From a virus, in the IMG/VR virus record IMGVR_UViG_3300021135_000018, positions 1-42,113 of that record: a DNA stretch of 42,113 bases; one strand, given 5' to 3'. Shown in pieces: positions 1 through 5,871 of the stretch. A program made the translations under genes and the position numbers. How positions within the stretch are numbered: position 1 is the stretch's first letter; each line of letters opens with the position of its first letter. The notes beneath the pieces are model-generated. The model saw only the letters and a program-made list of their open reading frames with translations, ran no database searches and was not told the origin of the DNA.

Positions 1-195
1 GTTGCGGGTTATCCGGTACCAGGACCAATCGATATACTTGAGCAAGGTGTCAATGGTTATATGAATAATGATTTAATGGTGGCGATAGAATTATGCTTGC
101 CACTAGATAGAGCAATAGTACAAAAATCAAGTTTAACTTGGACTTGGTTAAACTGTTGGAATGTGTTTAGAAACAACTTGATTAAAACTAAATAG
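1..195 (+). CDS. glycosyltransferase, C-terminal end (partial)
   Basis: Only the last 64 codons are in the window, ending at TAG 193-195. The visible part (VAGYPVPGPIDILEQGVNGY and onward) resembles the donor-binding end of GT-B glycosyltransferases of the GT4 type, where a Gly/Pro loop precedes a conserved acidic residue and an NGY/NG turn. The next genes are a nucleotide-sugar dehydrogenase and another glycosyltransferase, so it probably belongs to the same glycan-modifying module. The missing N-terminus prevents a firm assignment; the family is an inference from a short stretch. Confidence 0.6.
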   Translation, partial: VAGYPVPGPIDILEQGVNGYMNNDLMVAIELCLPLDRAIVQKSSLTWTWLNCWNVFRNNLIKTK

Positions 196-228
196 TAGTA
201 TATAATGATATTATAGAAAAGGGTGTGT

Positions 229-252
229 ATGAAGATTGGAATTATCGGATAA
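229..252 (+). pseudogene. 5' remnant of the nucleotide-sugar dehydrogenase gene
   Basis: An ATG at 229 opens a seven-codon frame (MKIGIIG, then TAA). This matches the start of the dehydrogenase that begins at 1015 (MAIIGIIGFGYVGG) up to the first Gly of its GxGxxG motif. The match stops after TATCGG, exactly where the late promoter box of the endonuclease cassette begins. It is best read as the old start of the gene, cut off by insertion of the endonuclease gene. It could be translated as a tiny peptide, but no function is implied. Confidence 0.75.
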
Positions 253-255
253 ATA
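248..255 (+). promoter_or_regulatory. late promoter box of the GIY-YIG gene
   Basis: GATAAATA followed by C matches the T4-type late box TATAAATA at 7 of 8 positions. Transcription would start 6 bases after the box, at or next to the A of the ATG at 260, giving a leaderless message. The arms 239-245 (GAATTAT) and 264-270 (ATAATTC) are complementary and place the box and ATG in a loop in read-through RNA. Confidence 0.6.
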
Positions 256-259
256 CTTT

Positions 260-1015
260 ATGCATAATTCTTCTCAACCTTATACCTATCTTATTGGATG
301 GAGCAAATATAAAAAATATTATTACGGAGTTAGGTACGCTAAAAATTGTTTACCAACTGATTTATGGATTAAATATTTCACCTCATCATTGATTGTTGCA
401 TCGACCCGAGTAGAACTCGGCGAGCCGGATATTATACAAGTTCGAAAAATATTTGTAACTAAAGAACAAGCAAGAAACTGGGAAACAAAGGTATTGAAAC
501 GAATGAAGGTAGTTGTTAGCGAAATGTTTCTTAATAAGAATGATAGACCTGCGCCACCAATAAGTAATCGACCTATGTCAGAATATAATAAGAAAAAATT
601 ATTAGAAGCTAAATTAGGCAAACCTAGATCTGAAGTAACTAAACAAAAAATTAAAGAAGCAAGAGTTAACCAAGATATGAATTGCCGACTGGGGCATATT
701 GTATCAGTAGAAACAAGACAAAAAATTCGTGATGCAAATTTAGGTAAAACAATGTCAGCTGACACAAAAGACAAAATTTCAGCAGGCAACAAAGGAAAAC
801 ATTTTGATAAACGATCAGTAGAAACAAGACAAAAAATTCGTGATGCAAATTTAGGTAAAACAATGTCAGCTGACACAAAAGACAAAATTTCAGCAGGCAA
901 CAAAGGGAAACCAAAACCAATCACACAATGCCCGCATTGTTTAAAATTTGGTGGAGTTTCACAAATGCAACAGTGGCATTTTAATAAATGTAAACTTTTT
1001 AAGAAGGAAGTATAA
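260..1015 (+). CDS. GIY-YIG homing endonuclease with NUMOD3 repeats
   Basis: 251 aa, start chosen at ATG 260 because it abuts the late promoter; an upstream TTG at 236 lies in the dehydrogenase remnant. The GIY-YIG nuclease core is at residues 8-25 (YTYLIG then YYYGVR). The C-terminal half is a run of NUMOD3-type DNA-binding modules (repeated ETRQKIRDANLGK and TKDKISAGNKGK units) and ends with a CPHC zinc-finger-like segment. It is a paralogue of the gene at 20456. It sits inside the 5' end of a dehydrogenase gene, and its stop overlaps the new start of that gene (TAATG). The likely role is cutting uninvaded alleles to promote its own spread. Confidence 0.9.
   Translation: MHNSSQPYTYLIGWSKYKKYYYGVRYAKNCLPTDLWIKYFTSSLIVASTRVELGEPDIIQVRKIFVTKEQARNWETKVLKRMKVVVSEMFLNKNDRPAPPISNRPMSEYNKKKLLEAKLGKPRSEVTKQKIKEARVNQDMNCRLGHIVSVETRQKIRDANLGKTMSADTKDKISAGNKGKHFDKRSVETRQKIRDANLGKTMSADTKDKISAGNKGKPKPITQCPHCLKFGGVSQMQQWHFNKCKLFKKEV
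703..906 (+). repeat. tandem 93-bp direct repeat within the endonuclease gene
   Basis: Bases 703-795 recur identically at 814-906 (period 111). The repeat encodes two NUMOD3 modules. Exact identity at DNA level points to recent duplication, which lengthens the DNA-recognition tail of the endonuclease. Confidence 0.9.
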
Positions 1016-1806
1016 TGGCAATTATCGGAATTATCGGGTTTGGGTATGTCGGTGGCGCAGTAGCAAGTAGCTATGCTGAAGAGAAATTATTAATCAACGA
1101 CCCTATTGTTCATCCAGCATCGTCAGTTAGTTACGCAACAATGATGAAAAAATGTCGTGCAATATTTGTATGTGTGCCAACTCCGGAATCAGAGGATGGC
1201 ACTTGTAATATAAGCATTATGACATCAGTATTAAATGGATTAAAAGGTTACGATGGTTTAGTAATCTGCAAATGTACTGCTCCTCCCGATATATATAAAC
1301 AATTAGAACACGACTTAGATCTTAAACTTGTACATGTTCCAGAGTTTTTAACGCAAGCACGTGCAAATGATGATTATATCAACCCACATAAAATAGTAGT
1401 TGGCTGTAAGAAAAAATTACGCGAAGAAGTTGCTGATGTGATAATGGCAAGTGCTGTTAACTTTGACAGAGATAATATCGAATACTGTGATATTGCTACT
1501 GCAAGTTTCTTTAAGTACTTCGCTAACAATATGCTGGCTATCAAAGTTGTATTGAACAACGAGTTTTCTGTATTAGCAGGTGCGATGGGTGTTAAGTGGG
1601 AAGATATTGCTAGCATAGCATCAACCGATTCGAGACTCGGTGACACACATTGGTCAGTACCGGGCCCAGACGGACAAGTTGGCTTTGGTGGTGCTTGCTT
1701 TCCAAAAGATACAGAAGCATTTGCAAAACTTGCGAAGCCACATAATGTAAAATTATCTGTGCTTAATGCCGCAATACTGGCTAATAAACTAATGCGTGAC
1801 GAATAA
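1015..1806 (+). CDS. nucleotide-sugar (UDP-glucose-type) dehydrogenase, short form
   Basis: 263 aa. The Rossmann motif is G8-F-G10-Y-V-G13 and the catalytic Cys is C228 in GFGGACFPKD, the signature of UDP-glucose/GDP-mannose 6-dehydrogenases, which oxidise a sugar nucleotide to a uronate using two NAD+. The protein ends soon after the central domain, so the C-terminal UDP-binding domain of the usual 390-450 aa enzymes is missing; substrate binding must differ or come from a partner. The start ATG overlaps the endonuclease stop by one base and uses the AAGGAAG at the end of the endonuclease gene as ribosome binding site. It is flanked by glycosyltransferases. Confidence 0.85.
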   Translation: MAIIGIIGFGYVGGAVASSYAEEKLLINDPIVHPASSVSYATMMKKCRAIFVCVPTPESEDGTCNISIMTSVLNGLKGYDGLVICKCTAPPDIYKQLEHDLDLKLVHVPEFLTQARANDDYINPHKIVVGCKKKLREEVADVIMASAVNFDRDNIEYCDIATASFFKYFANNMLAIKVVLNNEFSVLAGAMGVKWEDIASIASTDSRLGDTHWSVPGPDGQVGFGGACFPKDTEAFAKLAKPHNVKLSVLNAAILANKLMRDE

Positions 1807-1834
1807 TAAATATAAGATAATTAAGAGAAACTCG

Positions 1835-2890
1835 ATGAACAAGATATTATTCGTACTCAAACGTAAAGACAACTTTAACGCAGTTGTTGACTCGCACGTC
1901 GGGGTGTCGACTGGACTTTATAACTCTGCAAGTTTTATGAACAACATGCTTAACGATAGCGGAGTTGAAAGCAAGATGGTTGTTGTTCCAGATAACAACG
2001 CCATCGATAGAGAAGTAACAGCATATCGCCCAACACATGTAATCATCGAAGCACTTTGGGTAGTGCCAGAAAAGTTTATTATTCTAAGCAAACTCCACCC
2101 GACAGTAACATGGATTATTAGACTACATAGTGAAATGCCATTCTTAGCAGGTGAAGGTATGGCAATGGATTGGATTGGCGAATACGCAAGTTTTAAAAAT
2201 ATTGTTATTGCCGCCAACGCACCACGTATGTTAAGTGAAGTACGTTTCTTCTTGCAATGTAAGAATGGTTGGACAGACGAGAAAACAAACAGCAAAGTAA
2301 TTTATTTTCCTAATTATTATCCAACAGAGTTTGTACAAAAACCTTATATGGCCGCCGACAAAGAATTTATTGACATTGGCTGCTTTGGTGCAGTCCGTCC
2401 GTTAAAGAATCATATGCTACAAGCATTTGCTTCACTTAAATTTGCAAATAAGATAGGTAAGAAATTACGCTTTCATATTAACTCTGGCAGATTAGAAATG
2501 AAAGGCGAACCAGTGTTAAACAACTTACGTGGACTGTTTCAACACTTAGCAGAAAAAGGTCATGTAGTTATCAGTCATGGTTGGACACATAGAGATGACT
2601 TCTTATTGCTATGTGCGCAGATGGATATTGGTATGCAAGTTAGTTTCTCTGAAACATTTAACATAGTTGGAGCTGACTTTATTAGTCAAGGTGTTCCGCT
2701 ATTGGGAAGTAGTGAGATTCCGTGGTCGAGTAATACATTTAATAGTGACCCAACAAGTAGTGATGATATATTTCAGAAGTTAATGCTAACACATAACAAT
2801 CCTGAGAAGAATATTATGCAACATCAGGGATTATTAACTAAGTATGTAAGTGAAACACAAGGTATATGGCAAGACTATTTTAAAGGGTAA
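1835..2890 (+). CDS. GT-B fold glycosyltransferase
   Basis: 351 aa from ATG 1835; an earlier GTG at 1796 lies within the preceding gene and is less likely. The N-terminal half has a Rossmann-like start (MNKILFVLKR). The C-terminal half carries the retaining-glycosyltransferase pattern SETFNIVGADFISQGVPLLG at about residues 272-291, with the conserved Glu of EX7E-type donor sites. It would transfer a sugar from a nucleotide donor to DNA, a virion protein or a cell-surface glycan; the acceptor cannot be read from sequence. A weak late-type box (AATAAATA, 1805-1812) lies just upstream. Confidence 0.75.
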   Translation: MNKILFVLKRKDNFNAVVDSHVGVSTGLYNSASFMNNMLNDSGVESKMVVVPDNNAIDREVTAYRPTHVIIEALWVVPEKFIILSKLHPTVTWIIRLHSEMPFLAGEGMAMDWIGEYASFKNIVIAANAPRMLSEVRFFLQCKNGWTDEKTNSKVIYFPNYYPTEFVQKPYMAADKEFIDIGCFGAVRPLKNHMLQAFASLKFANKIGKKLRFHINSGRLEMKGEPVLNNLRGLFQHLAEKGHVVISHGWTHRDDFLLLCAQMDIGMQVSFSETFNIVGADFISQGVPLLGSSEIPWSSNTFNSDPTSSDDIFQKLMLTHNNPEKNIMQHQGLLTKYVSETQGIWQDYFKG

Positions 2891-2894
2891 CAAA

Positions 2895-3113
2895 ATGAGC
2901 GTACATCACAAGAAACATCATGTAAAGATACACAAATGGATACACGGGATATTAGAAGTAGTACATCACAATTTTGAATCATTGGAAGAAGCATTAGGAT
3001 TTGCTGATGAACATTCTGCTAACAAAGAACATTCCGGACATCAAGTTAAAGTGTACAACGAAGATAACGAATTAGTACATACTACTAACTGCTATCACGA
3101 TACTTACGCATAA
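2895..3113 (+). CDS. small His-rich protein of unknown function
   Basis: 72 aa, ATG at 2895, four bases after the stop of the glycosyltransferase, so probably co-transcribed with it. The sequence is rich in His and Lys at the N-terminus (HHKKHHVKIHKW) and has no membrane segment or signal peptide. A central acidic helix (ESLEEALGFADEH) is likely. Small proteins of this type occur in T4-like phages, but I do not recognise a family with a function. The His clusters could bind metal; this is only a suggestion from composition. Confidence 0.7.
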   Translation: MSVHHKKHHVKIHKWIHGILEVVHHNFESLEEALGFADEHSANKEHSGHQVKVYNEDNELVHTTNCYHDTYA

Positions 3114-3140
3114 ATTAGATGTCTTTAATGGTTTTACGTA

Positions 3141-3169
3141 TGTTAAATGGTGGTTTTCGGTGCTACTAT
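3141..3169 (+). promoter_or_regulatory. early-type promoter of the pqqA-like gene
   Basis: A -10 box TACTAT (3164-3169) has a weak -35 (TGTTAA, 3141-3146) at 17 bases. The downstream segment TACTAGTAACAACAC resembles the TACACTAACAACAC that follows the other early promoters of this phage, which supports the call despite the poor -35. Confidence 0.5.
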
Positions 3170-3228
3170 AGTTATAAGTACTAGTAACAACACAACGTTG
3201 TTTTAGACTTTTATCTAGGAGAATTATT

Positions 3229-3300
3229 ATGTGGACTACACCAGCAGTTACTGAAATGAGATTTGGTATGGAAATTTGTATGTATGTGATGAACAAATAA
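3229..3300 (+). CDS. pqqA: PqqA-like peptide (pyrroloquinoline quinone precursor)
   Basis: 23 aa, with a strong Shine-Dalgarno (CTAGGAG, about 9 bases before the ATG). The peptide begins MWTTPAVTEMR and contains RFGMEICMY: the R-x-G-x-E-x3-Y core of PqqA, in which the radical SAM enzyme PqqE joins the Glu (E15 here) and Tyr (Y19 here) that become PQQ. Length (22-24 aa in many bacteria), the N-terminal MW-x-x-P and the Glu-Tyr spacing all fit. No other pqq gene is seen in the window, so the peptide would have to be processed by host PqqBCDE. It is monocistronic, with its own promoter and terminator. Alternatives: a decoy substrate for PqqD/PqqE, or a non-functional acquired gene; the intact core argues against decay. 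Confidence 0.82.
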   Translation: MWTTPAVTEMRFGMEICMYVMNK

Positions 3301-3318
3301 TTATTGTTCTAAGTATAG

Positions 3319-3342
3319 AAAAGACACTCCGGTGTCTTTTTT
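3319..3342 (+). terminator. intrinsic terminator after the pqqA-like gene
   Basis: Stem AAAAGACAC (3319-3327), loop TCCG, GTGTCTTTT (3332-3340), followed by further T residues. It isolates the peptide gene from the next transcription unit. Confidence 0.85.
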
Positions 3343-3358
3343 AATGGCTAAATAATCA

Positions 3359-3387
3359 TTGACAGTAGAACAATTTAGTGTTATAAT
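3359..3387 (+). promoter_or_regulatory. sigma70-type promoter of the omega-like gene
   Basis: TTGACA (3359-3364), 17-base spacer, TATAAT (3382-3387): a perfect match to the consensus, about 30 bases before the ATG at 3419. Confidence 0.85.
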
Positions 3388-3418
3388 AGTACTTTAAATA
3401 ATAACTTAGGTACATATT

Positions 3419-3682
3419 ATGTCAAAAATAGCTTCAGTTGAGCAATACAATATCGATAACTGCGACGCAGTATTTGATGGTAATCGATTCCAATTAATTT
3501 TAGCCGCAGGCGTTCGAGCGCATGAGATTGCAACAGCTCGTGTGACTGCATCACGTAATGCTGGCGCGACCGGAGTTCAAGTAAGGCATGATAATCTTGC
3601 TGTAGTTGCGGCACTACTTGAAGTTGACACTGGCAAGTTTGGTAAAGAGTATTTAAACAAAGTAGGCAAGACAGGTAAGTAA
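3419..3682 (+). CDS. RNA polymerase omega subunit (RpoZ)-like protein
   Basis: 87 aa. The segment GNRFQLILAAGVRAHEIA (residues 21-38) matches the conserved NRF-x-L-V-L-x-A-x-RA core of bacterial omega. A later helix (NLAVVAALLEVDTGKF) aligns with the second conserved helix of omega (T-x-x-A-L-x-E-I-x-x-G). Length is close to host omega (about 70-91 aa). Omega binds the C-terminal region of beta-prime and helps assemble RNA polymerase. A phage copy could replace host omega or change the response to ppGpp, whose site 1 includes omega. It has its own consensus early promoter. The family call rests on this short motif and on size. Confidence 0.7.
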   Translation: MSKIASVEQYNIDNCDAVFDGNRFQLILAAGVRAHEIATARVTASRNAGATGVQVRHDNLAVVAALLEVDTGKFGKEYLNKVGKTGK

Positions 3683-3693
3683 CAATTTTATCC

Positions 3694-3731
3694 GGTTAAG
3701 GCATAAATACTCTACTAGGGGTGCTTTAACC
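3694..3731 (+). promoter_or_regulatory. hairpin with embedded late promoter controlling the HNH gene
   Basis: GGTTAAGGC (3694-3702) pairs with GCTTTAACC (3723-3731), ending one base before the ATG at 3733 and holding the AGGGG ribosome binding site (3717-3721) in its loop. The late box CATAAATA (3702-3709) would start RNA near 3715, leaving out the 5' arm. Read-through RNA from the early promoter would fold and mask the start; late RNA would be free. This is the arrangement known for T4 I-TevI. Confidence 0.7.
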
Positions 3732-3732
3732 A

Positions 3733-4152
3733 ATGACTAAAAAAGATAAGATTTATAAATGTTTAAATTGTGATGCTATAATTCCGTTTAAAGGATATAC
3801 ATATACACACAAATACTGTAATAATAAATGTCAAAGTGAGTTAAGAGCAAAAGATGCGCTCGATAAACACAAAGTGGCATTTTTTGAAGGAAGTTGTAAA
3901 AGTAGGCCGAGAATTAGGCAGATACTTGCAGAAATTCGCGGATATAAATGTGAATGCTGTGGATTGTCGGAGTGGCAAGGTAATTCGATTGTGTTGCAAG
4001 TGGATCATATTAATGGTGATCCATATAATGACAATCCGGATAACTTGAGACTTATTTGTCCTAATTGTCATAGCCAAACCGATACATTTGCTGGAGCCAA
4101 TAGAGGTAACGGTAGATGGAGTAAAGAAGGACTTGCAAGGTATTACAAGTAA
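3733..4152 (+). CDS. HNH homing endonuclease with zinc-finger N-terminus
   Basis: 139 aa. An N-terminal zinc-ribbon-like segment (CLNC at 10-13 and CNNKC) is followed by the HNH nuclease: CECC, then LQVDHINGDPYNDNPDNLRL and CPNCHSQT, giving the catalytic D-H pair, the central Asn and the zinc-binding cysteines. It ends 13 bases before tRNA-Met. Its context, between the omega-like gene and a tRNA, and its hairpin-gated late promoter are typical of a free-standing homing endonuclease in a T4-like phage. Confidence 0.88.
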   Translation: MTKKDKIYKCLNCDAIIPFKGYTYTHKYCNNKCQSELRAKDALDKHKVAFFEGSCKSRPRIRQILAEIRGYKCECCGLSEWQGNSIVLQVDHINGDPYNDNPDNLRLICPNCHSQTDTFAGANRGNGRWSKEGLARYYK

Positions 4153-4165
4153 TTTAATTTTAATT

Positions 4166-4241
4166 GGGTCGATAACTCACTCGGCGAGAGTACTGTGCTC
4201 ATAACGCAGAAGGCAGGGATCATAACCCTGGCGACCCACCA
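4166..4241 (+). tRNA. tRNA-Met (CAT) or tRNA-Ile2
   Basis: 76 nt with encoded CCA. The acceptor pairs GGGTCG with CGACCC, the D stem is ACTC/GAGT, and the anticodon arm CTGTG-CTCATAA-CGCAG gives CAT. The T loop is ATCATAA rather than TTCxAxx, so T54 is A, an unusual feature. CAT may read Met or, if modified to lysidine, the Ile codon ATA; the sequence alone does not decide. C1:A72 is absent, so it is not an initiator. Confidence 0.85.
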
Positions 4242-4246
4242 ACAAA

Positions 4247-4324
4247 GCGTCCGTAGCTCATCTGGACTAGAGCATGGGATTTCTACTCCCAGGGTAGCTG
4301 GTTCGAATCCAGCCGGGCGCACCA
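4247..4324 (+). tRNA. tRNA-Arg (TCT)
   Basis: 78 nt with encoded CCA. Acceptor GCGTCCG/CGGGCGC, anticodon arm TGGGA-TTTCTAC-TCCCA, and a canonical TTCGAAT T loop. It reads AGA/AGG, codons favoured in AT-rich genomes. Confidence 0.95.
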
Positions 4325-4345
4325 CTTTTTATATAAGGAAACACA

Positions 4346-4537
4346 ATGAGAACAAAGTCAGAATTTGATATTGCAATGGAAGAATTTTTAGCCAACGGTG
4401 GCGAAGTAAAACAAATAGCACGTGGCGTACAAAGTGAAACAGCAACAACAAACTTCTGGGGCGCACCAAAGAAAAAAGCCGCAGTAGAAGCAGTAAATGA
4501 GTTAGGCGCAACAGGTATTGACGTAATAGAAGAATAA
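4346..4537 (+). CDS. small protein of unknown function
   Basis: 63 aa, preceded by ATAAGGAAACACA as ribosome binding site, 21 bases after tRNA-Arg and probably read from the same transcript. The sequence is mixed helical with Ala and Glu (EFDIAMEEFLANGGEVKQIA), has a short basic patch (GAPKKKA) and no membrane segment. Codon use resembles the neighbours and the frame is clean from ATG to tandem stops. I do not recognise a family. Confidence 0.7.
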   Translation: MRTKSEFDIAMEEFLANGGEVKQIARGVQSETATTNFWGAPKKKAAVEAVNELGATGIDVIEE

Positions 4538-4573
4538 TAATATCAGTTCAAAAATAAAATATAAATATATTAG
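4531..4573 (+). repeat. imperfect direct repeat, left copy, with late promoter
   Basis: AGAATAATA...CAGTTCAAAAATAAA...ATAAATA...TTAG here recurs at 5237-5274, so the oxygenase gene is bracketed by near-repeats of about 40 bases. The left copy contains a perfect late box TATAAATA (4560-4567) upstream of the gene at 4595. Confidence 0.7.
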
Positions 4574-4594
4574 TAATAATGGAGGTAACTCGAC

Positions 4595-5242
4595 TTGCAC
4601 AATCCTGTAGAAAAACCAACTTGGTTATATAAACCTATCGATGATATCCCTGAATTGAATAAAATTCAAAAGGAATGTTTTCGAATCTATTCGGCTGTAA
4701 AGAAAGATATATGCAAAGATGTTGGCTGGGCCATTGCTGGAATAGAATTAGATATAATGAAAAAACTTGCACCAAATTATATTAATTTTTTAAAAAAATT
4801 AGGGTTATACGAGATTTATGCCGGTACAGCATTTTCTGCTAGTATAGGGATACAAAAATATCCTTGTCCTGTACACGTTGATTGTAAAGACTGGCGCCAA
4901 TTACCATTTTCACTTAATATACCAGTTGTTGGATGTGAGGATAGTTATACTGTTTTTTATGATGTTGATGAATCATCCGATCCTGCAAACGCATTACCAG
5001 ATACATGGGATAATAATTATATGAAAATGAATAAAATTGAAGGAGTGGTCGGATATTCCGAAAAAACAGCAAAAGAAATTGGCAGAATGCCTGCTACCCA
5101 ACCTGCATTTGTAAACATTGGTATTCCTCACCGCCCTGTGACAAATCATACTAATCTAAGATTAGTTATGTTATCGAGATTTACACCTGACATATTTGAT
5201 TATGTAAATAATGACATATTTAAAACTAAATTATCAGAATAA
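4595..5242 (+). CDS. 2OG-Fe(II) oxygenase-like protein
   Basis: 215 aa from a TTG start at 4595, chosen because a perfect GGAGGT lies eight bases upstream and no ATG is nearby. The double-stranded beta-helix signature is visible: HxD as H94-V-D96 (CPVHVDCKDW), second metal His H179 (NIGIPHRP) and the 2-oxoglutarate-binding Arg R189 (LRLVML). Such enzymes hydroxylate proteins, nucleotides or sugars using oxygen and 2-oxoglutarate; T4-like marine phages carry many. It has a perfect late promoter and is flanked by direct repeats, suggesting a mobile or duplicated unit. The substrate is unknown. Confidence 0.75.
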   Translation: MHNPVEKPTWLYKPIDDIPELNKIQKECFRIYSAVKKDICKDVGWAIAGIELDIMKKLAPNYINFLKKLGLYEIYAGTAFSASIGIQKYPCPVHVDCKDWRQLPFSLNIPVVGCEDSYTVFYDVDESSDPANALPDTWDNNYMKMNKIEGVVGYSEKTAKEIGRMPATQPAFVNIGIPHRPVTNHTNLRLVMLSRFTPDIFDYVNNDIFKTKLSE

Positions 5243-5274
5243 TACCAGTTCAAAAATAAATGATAAATAATTAG
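5237..5274 (+). repeat. imperfect direct repeat, right copy
   Basis: Partner of the repeat at 4531-4573; the shared core is CAGTTCAAAAATAAA. The late box here is degraded (TGATAAATAA). Confidence 0.7.
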
Positions 5275-5283
5275 ATAAAGTGC

Positions 5284-5312
5284 TTGACAAGAGTATAAAT
5301 AGAATATATAAT
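5284..5312 (+). promoter_or_regulatory. overlapping early and late promoter
   Basis: TTGACA (5284-5289), 17 bases, TATAAT (5307-5312). A perfect late box TATAAATA (5294-5301) lies inside the spacer, so the unit could be read by both host sigma70 polymerase and the late machinery. Confidence 0.75.
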
Positions 5313-5346
5313 AGTTGTATAAGTTAATAAGGAAGTGAGAAAACAA

Positions 5347-5472
5347 ATGTTCAAATCGTTACATCAGTTTAAGATATCAACACTCGTGCAGTTATGCGGC
5401 GTGTCTTCTTATTGGTCAGCGATTGAGATGAATACGAGTGATCGCGCACCGAATAGAAAGGGTTTAAGTTAA
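5347..5472 (+). CDS. 41-aa protein of unknown function
   Basis: A clean frame with GGAAGTGAG upstream and its own consensus promoter and terminator. The product (starting MFKSLHQFKI, with STLVQLCGVSSYWSA in the middle) has a mildly hydrophobic centre and a basic C-terminus (APNRKGLS). No family is recognised. GGTTTAAGT at the end of the gene (5461-5469) can pair with ACTTAAACC (5499-5507), which overlaps the terminator stem, so it may also act as a leader peptide for attenuation of the tRNA genes behind it. This role is inferred from the folding alone. Confidence 0.6.
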   Translation: MFKSLHQFKISTLVQLCGVSSYWSAIEMNTSDRAPNRKGLS

Positions 5473-5501
5473 CGTTTATTATTATATATGAATTTTTACT
5501 T

Positions 5502-5533
5502 AAACCTTAGAATTAAAAACTCTAAGGTTTTTT
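5502..5533 (+). terminator. intrinsic terminator with competing upstream stem
   Basis: AAACCTTAGA (5502-5511) pairs with TCTAAGGTTT (5521-5530), followed by T residues. An alternative stem, 5461-5469 with 5499-5507, would disrupt it. Confidence 0.8.
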
Positions 5534-5647
5534 GCTTTTAGCAGTAAGTGTTTTGGAAACGAGGTCCATAACTAAACACTATAAAGATTGTAAGTTGAAC
5601 GGGCGGAACTAGGGATGAAGCACCTTGTGTGGTGTGAAAAATCTAGC

Positions 5648-5728
5648 ATAATAAAGTACATTAATCGGCAACTAGGTCCCACGCAATGTGGATTATGTCA
5701 GAGGCGAGTAATTAGTGTGCTTTATTAT
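5648..5728 (+). ncRNA. long-stem RNA element A in the tRNA cluster
   Basis: An 18-bp stem (5648-5665 with 5711-5728, all paired, two G-U) encloses a 45-base interior holding the hairpin CCAC-GCAAT-GTGG. The stem shares AAAGTACATT with element B at 7684-7795. No tRNA fold is visible inside. The gene-free stretch 5534-5772 otherwise holds AGTGTTT/AAACACT (a 34-base hairpin near 5546-5582) and GCACC-TTGTGT-GGTGT near 5620. Confidence 0.6.
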
Positions 5729-5772
5729 ACGCATTCACATGAGTGCGGTACACAATTTGTAGTGCATTTTGT

Positions 5773-5847
5773 CAGGGTATAGCTCAGCCTGGCCAGAGTC
5801 CTCGGTTTGGAACCGAGTTGTCGTAAGTTCGAATCTTACTACCCTGA
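5773..5847 (+). tRNA. tRNA-Pro (TGG) with extended precursor stem
   Basis: Acceptor CAGGGTA/TACCCTG, anticodon arm CTCGG-TTTGGAA-CCGAG, T loop TTCGAAT; CCA is not encoded. The leader 5759-5772 pairs with 5847-5860 (14 bp, one G-U), giving a continuous helix of about 21 bp with the acceptor stem. A helix this long is a likely RNase III substrate. Confidence 0.93.
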
Positions 5848-5871
5848 CAAAATGCATTACTTAAAAAGAGG

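Noticed and set aside
322-924. Long open frame on the minus strand opposite the first endonuclease gene
   Set aside because: It is the antisense shadow of a Lys-rich repeat gene; the sense strand has clear GIY-YIG and NUMOD3 motifs and a promoter.
1374-1646. Minus-strand frame inside the dehydrogenase gene
   Set aside because: Shadow of the sense gene, without start signals or recognisable motifs.
5534-5772. Additional tRNA in the spacer before tRNA-Pro
   Set aside because: The stems are long, but no T loop or seven-base anticodon loop can be placed.
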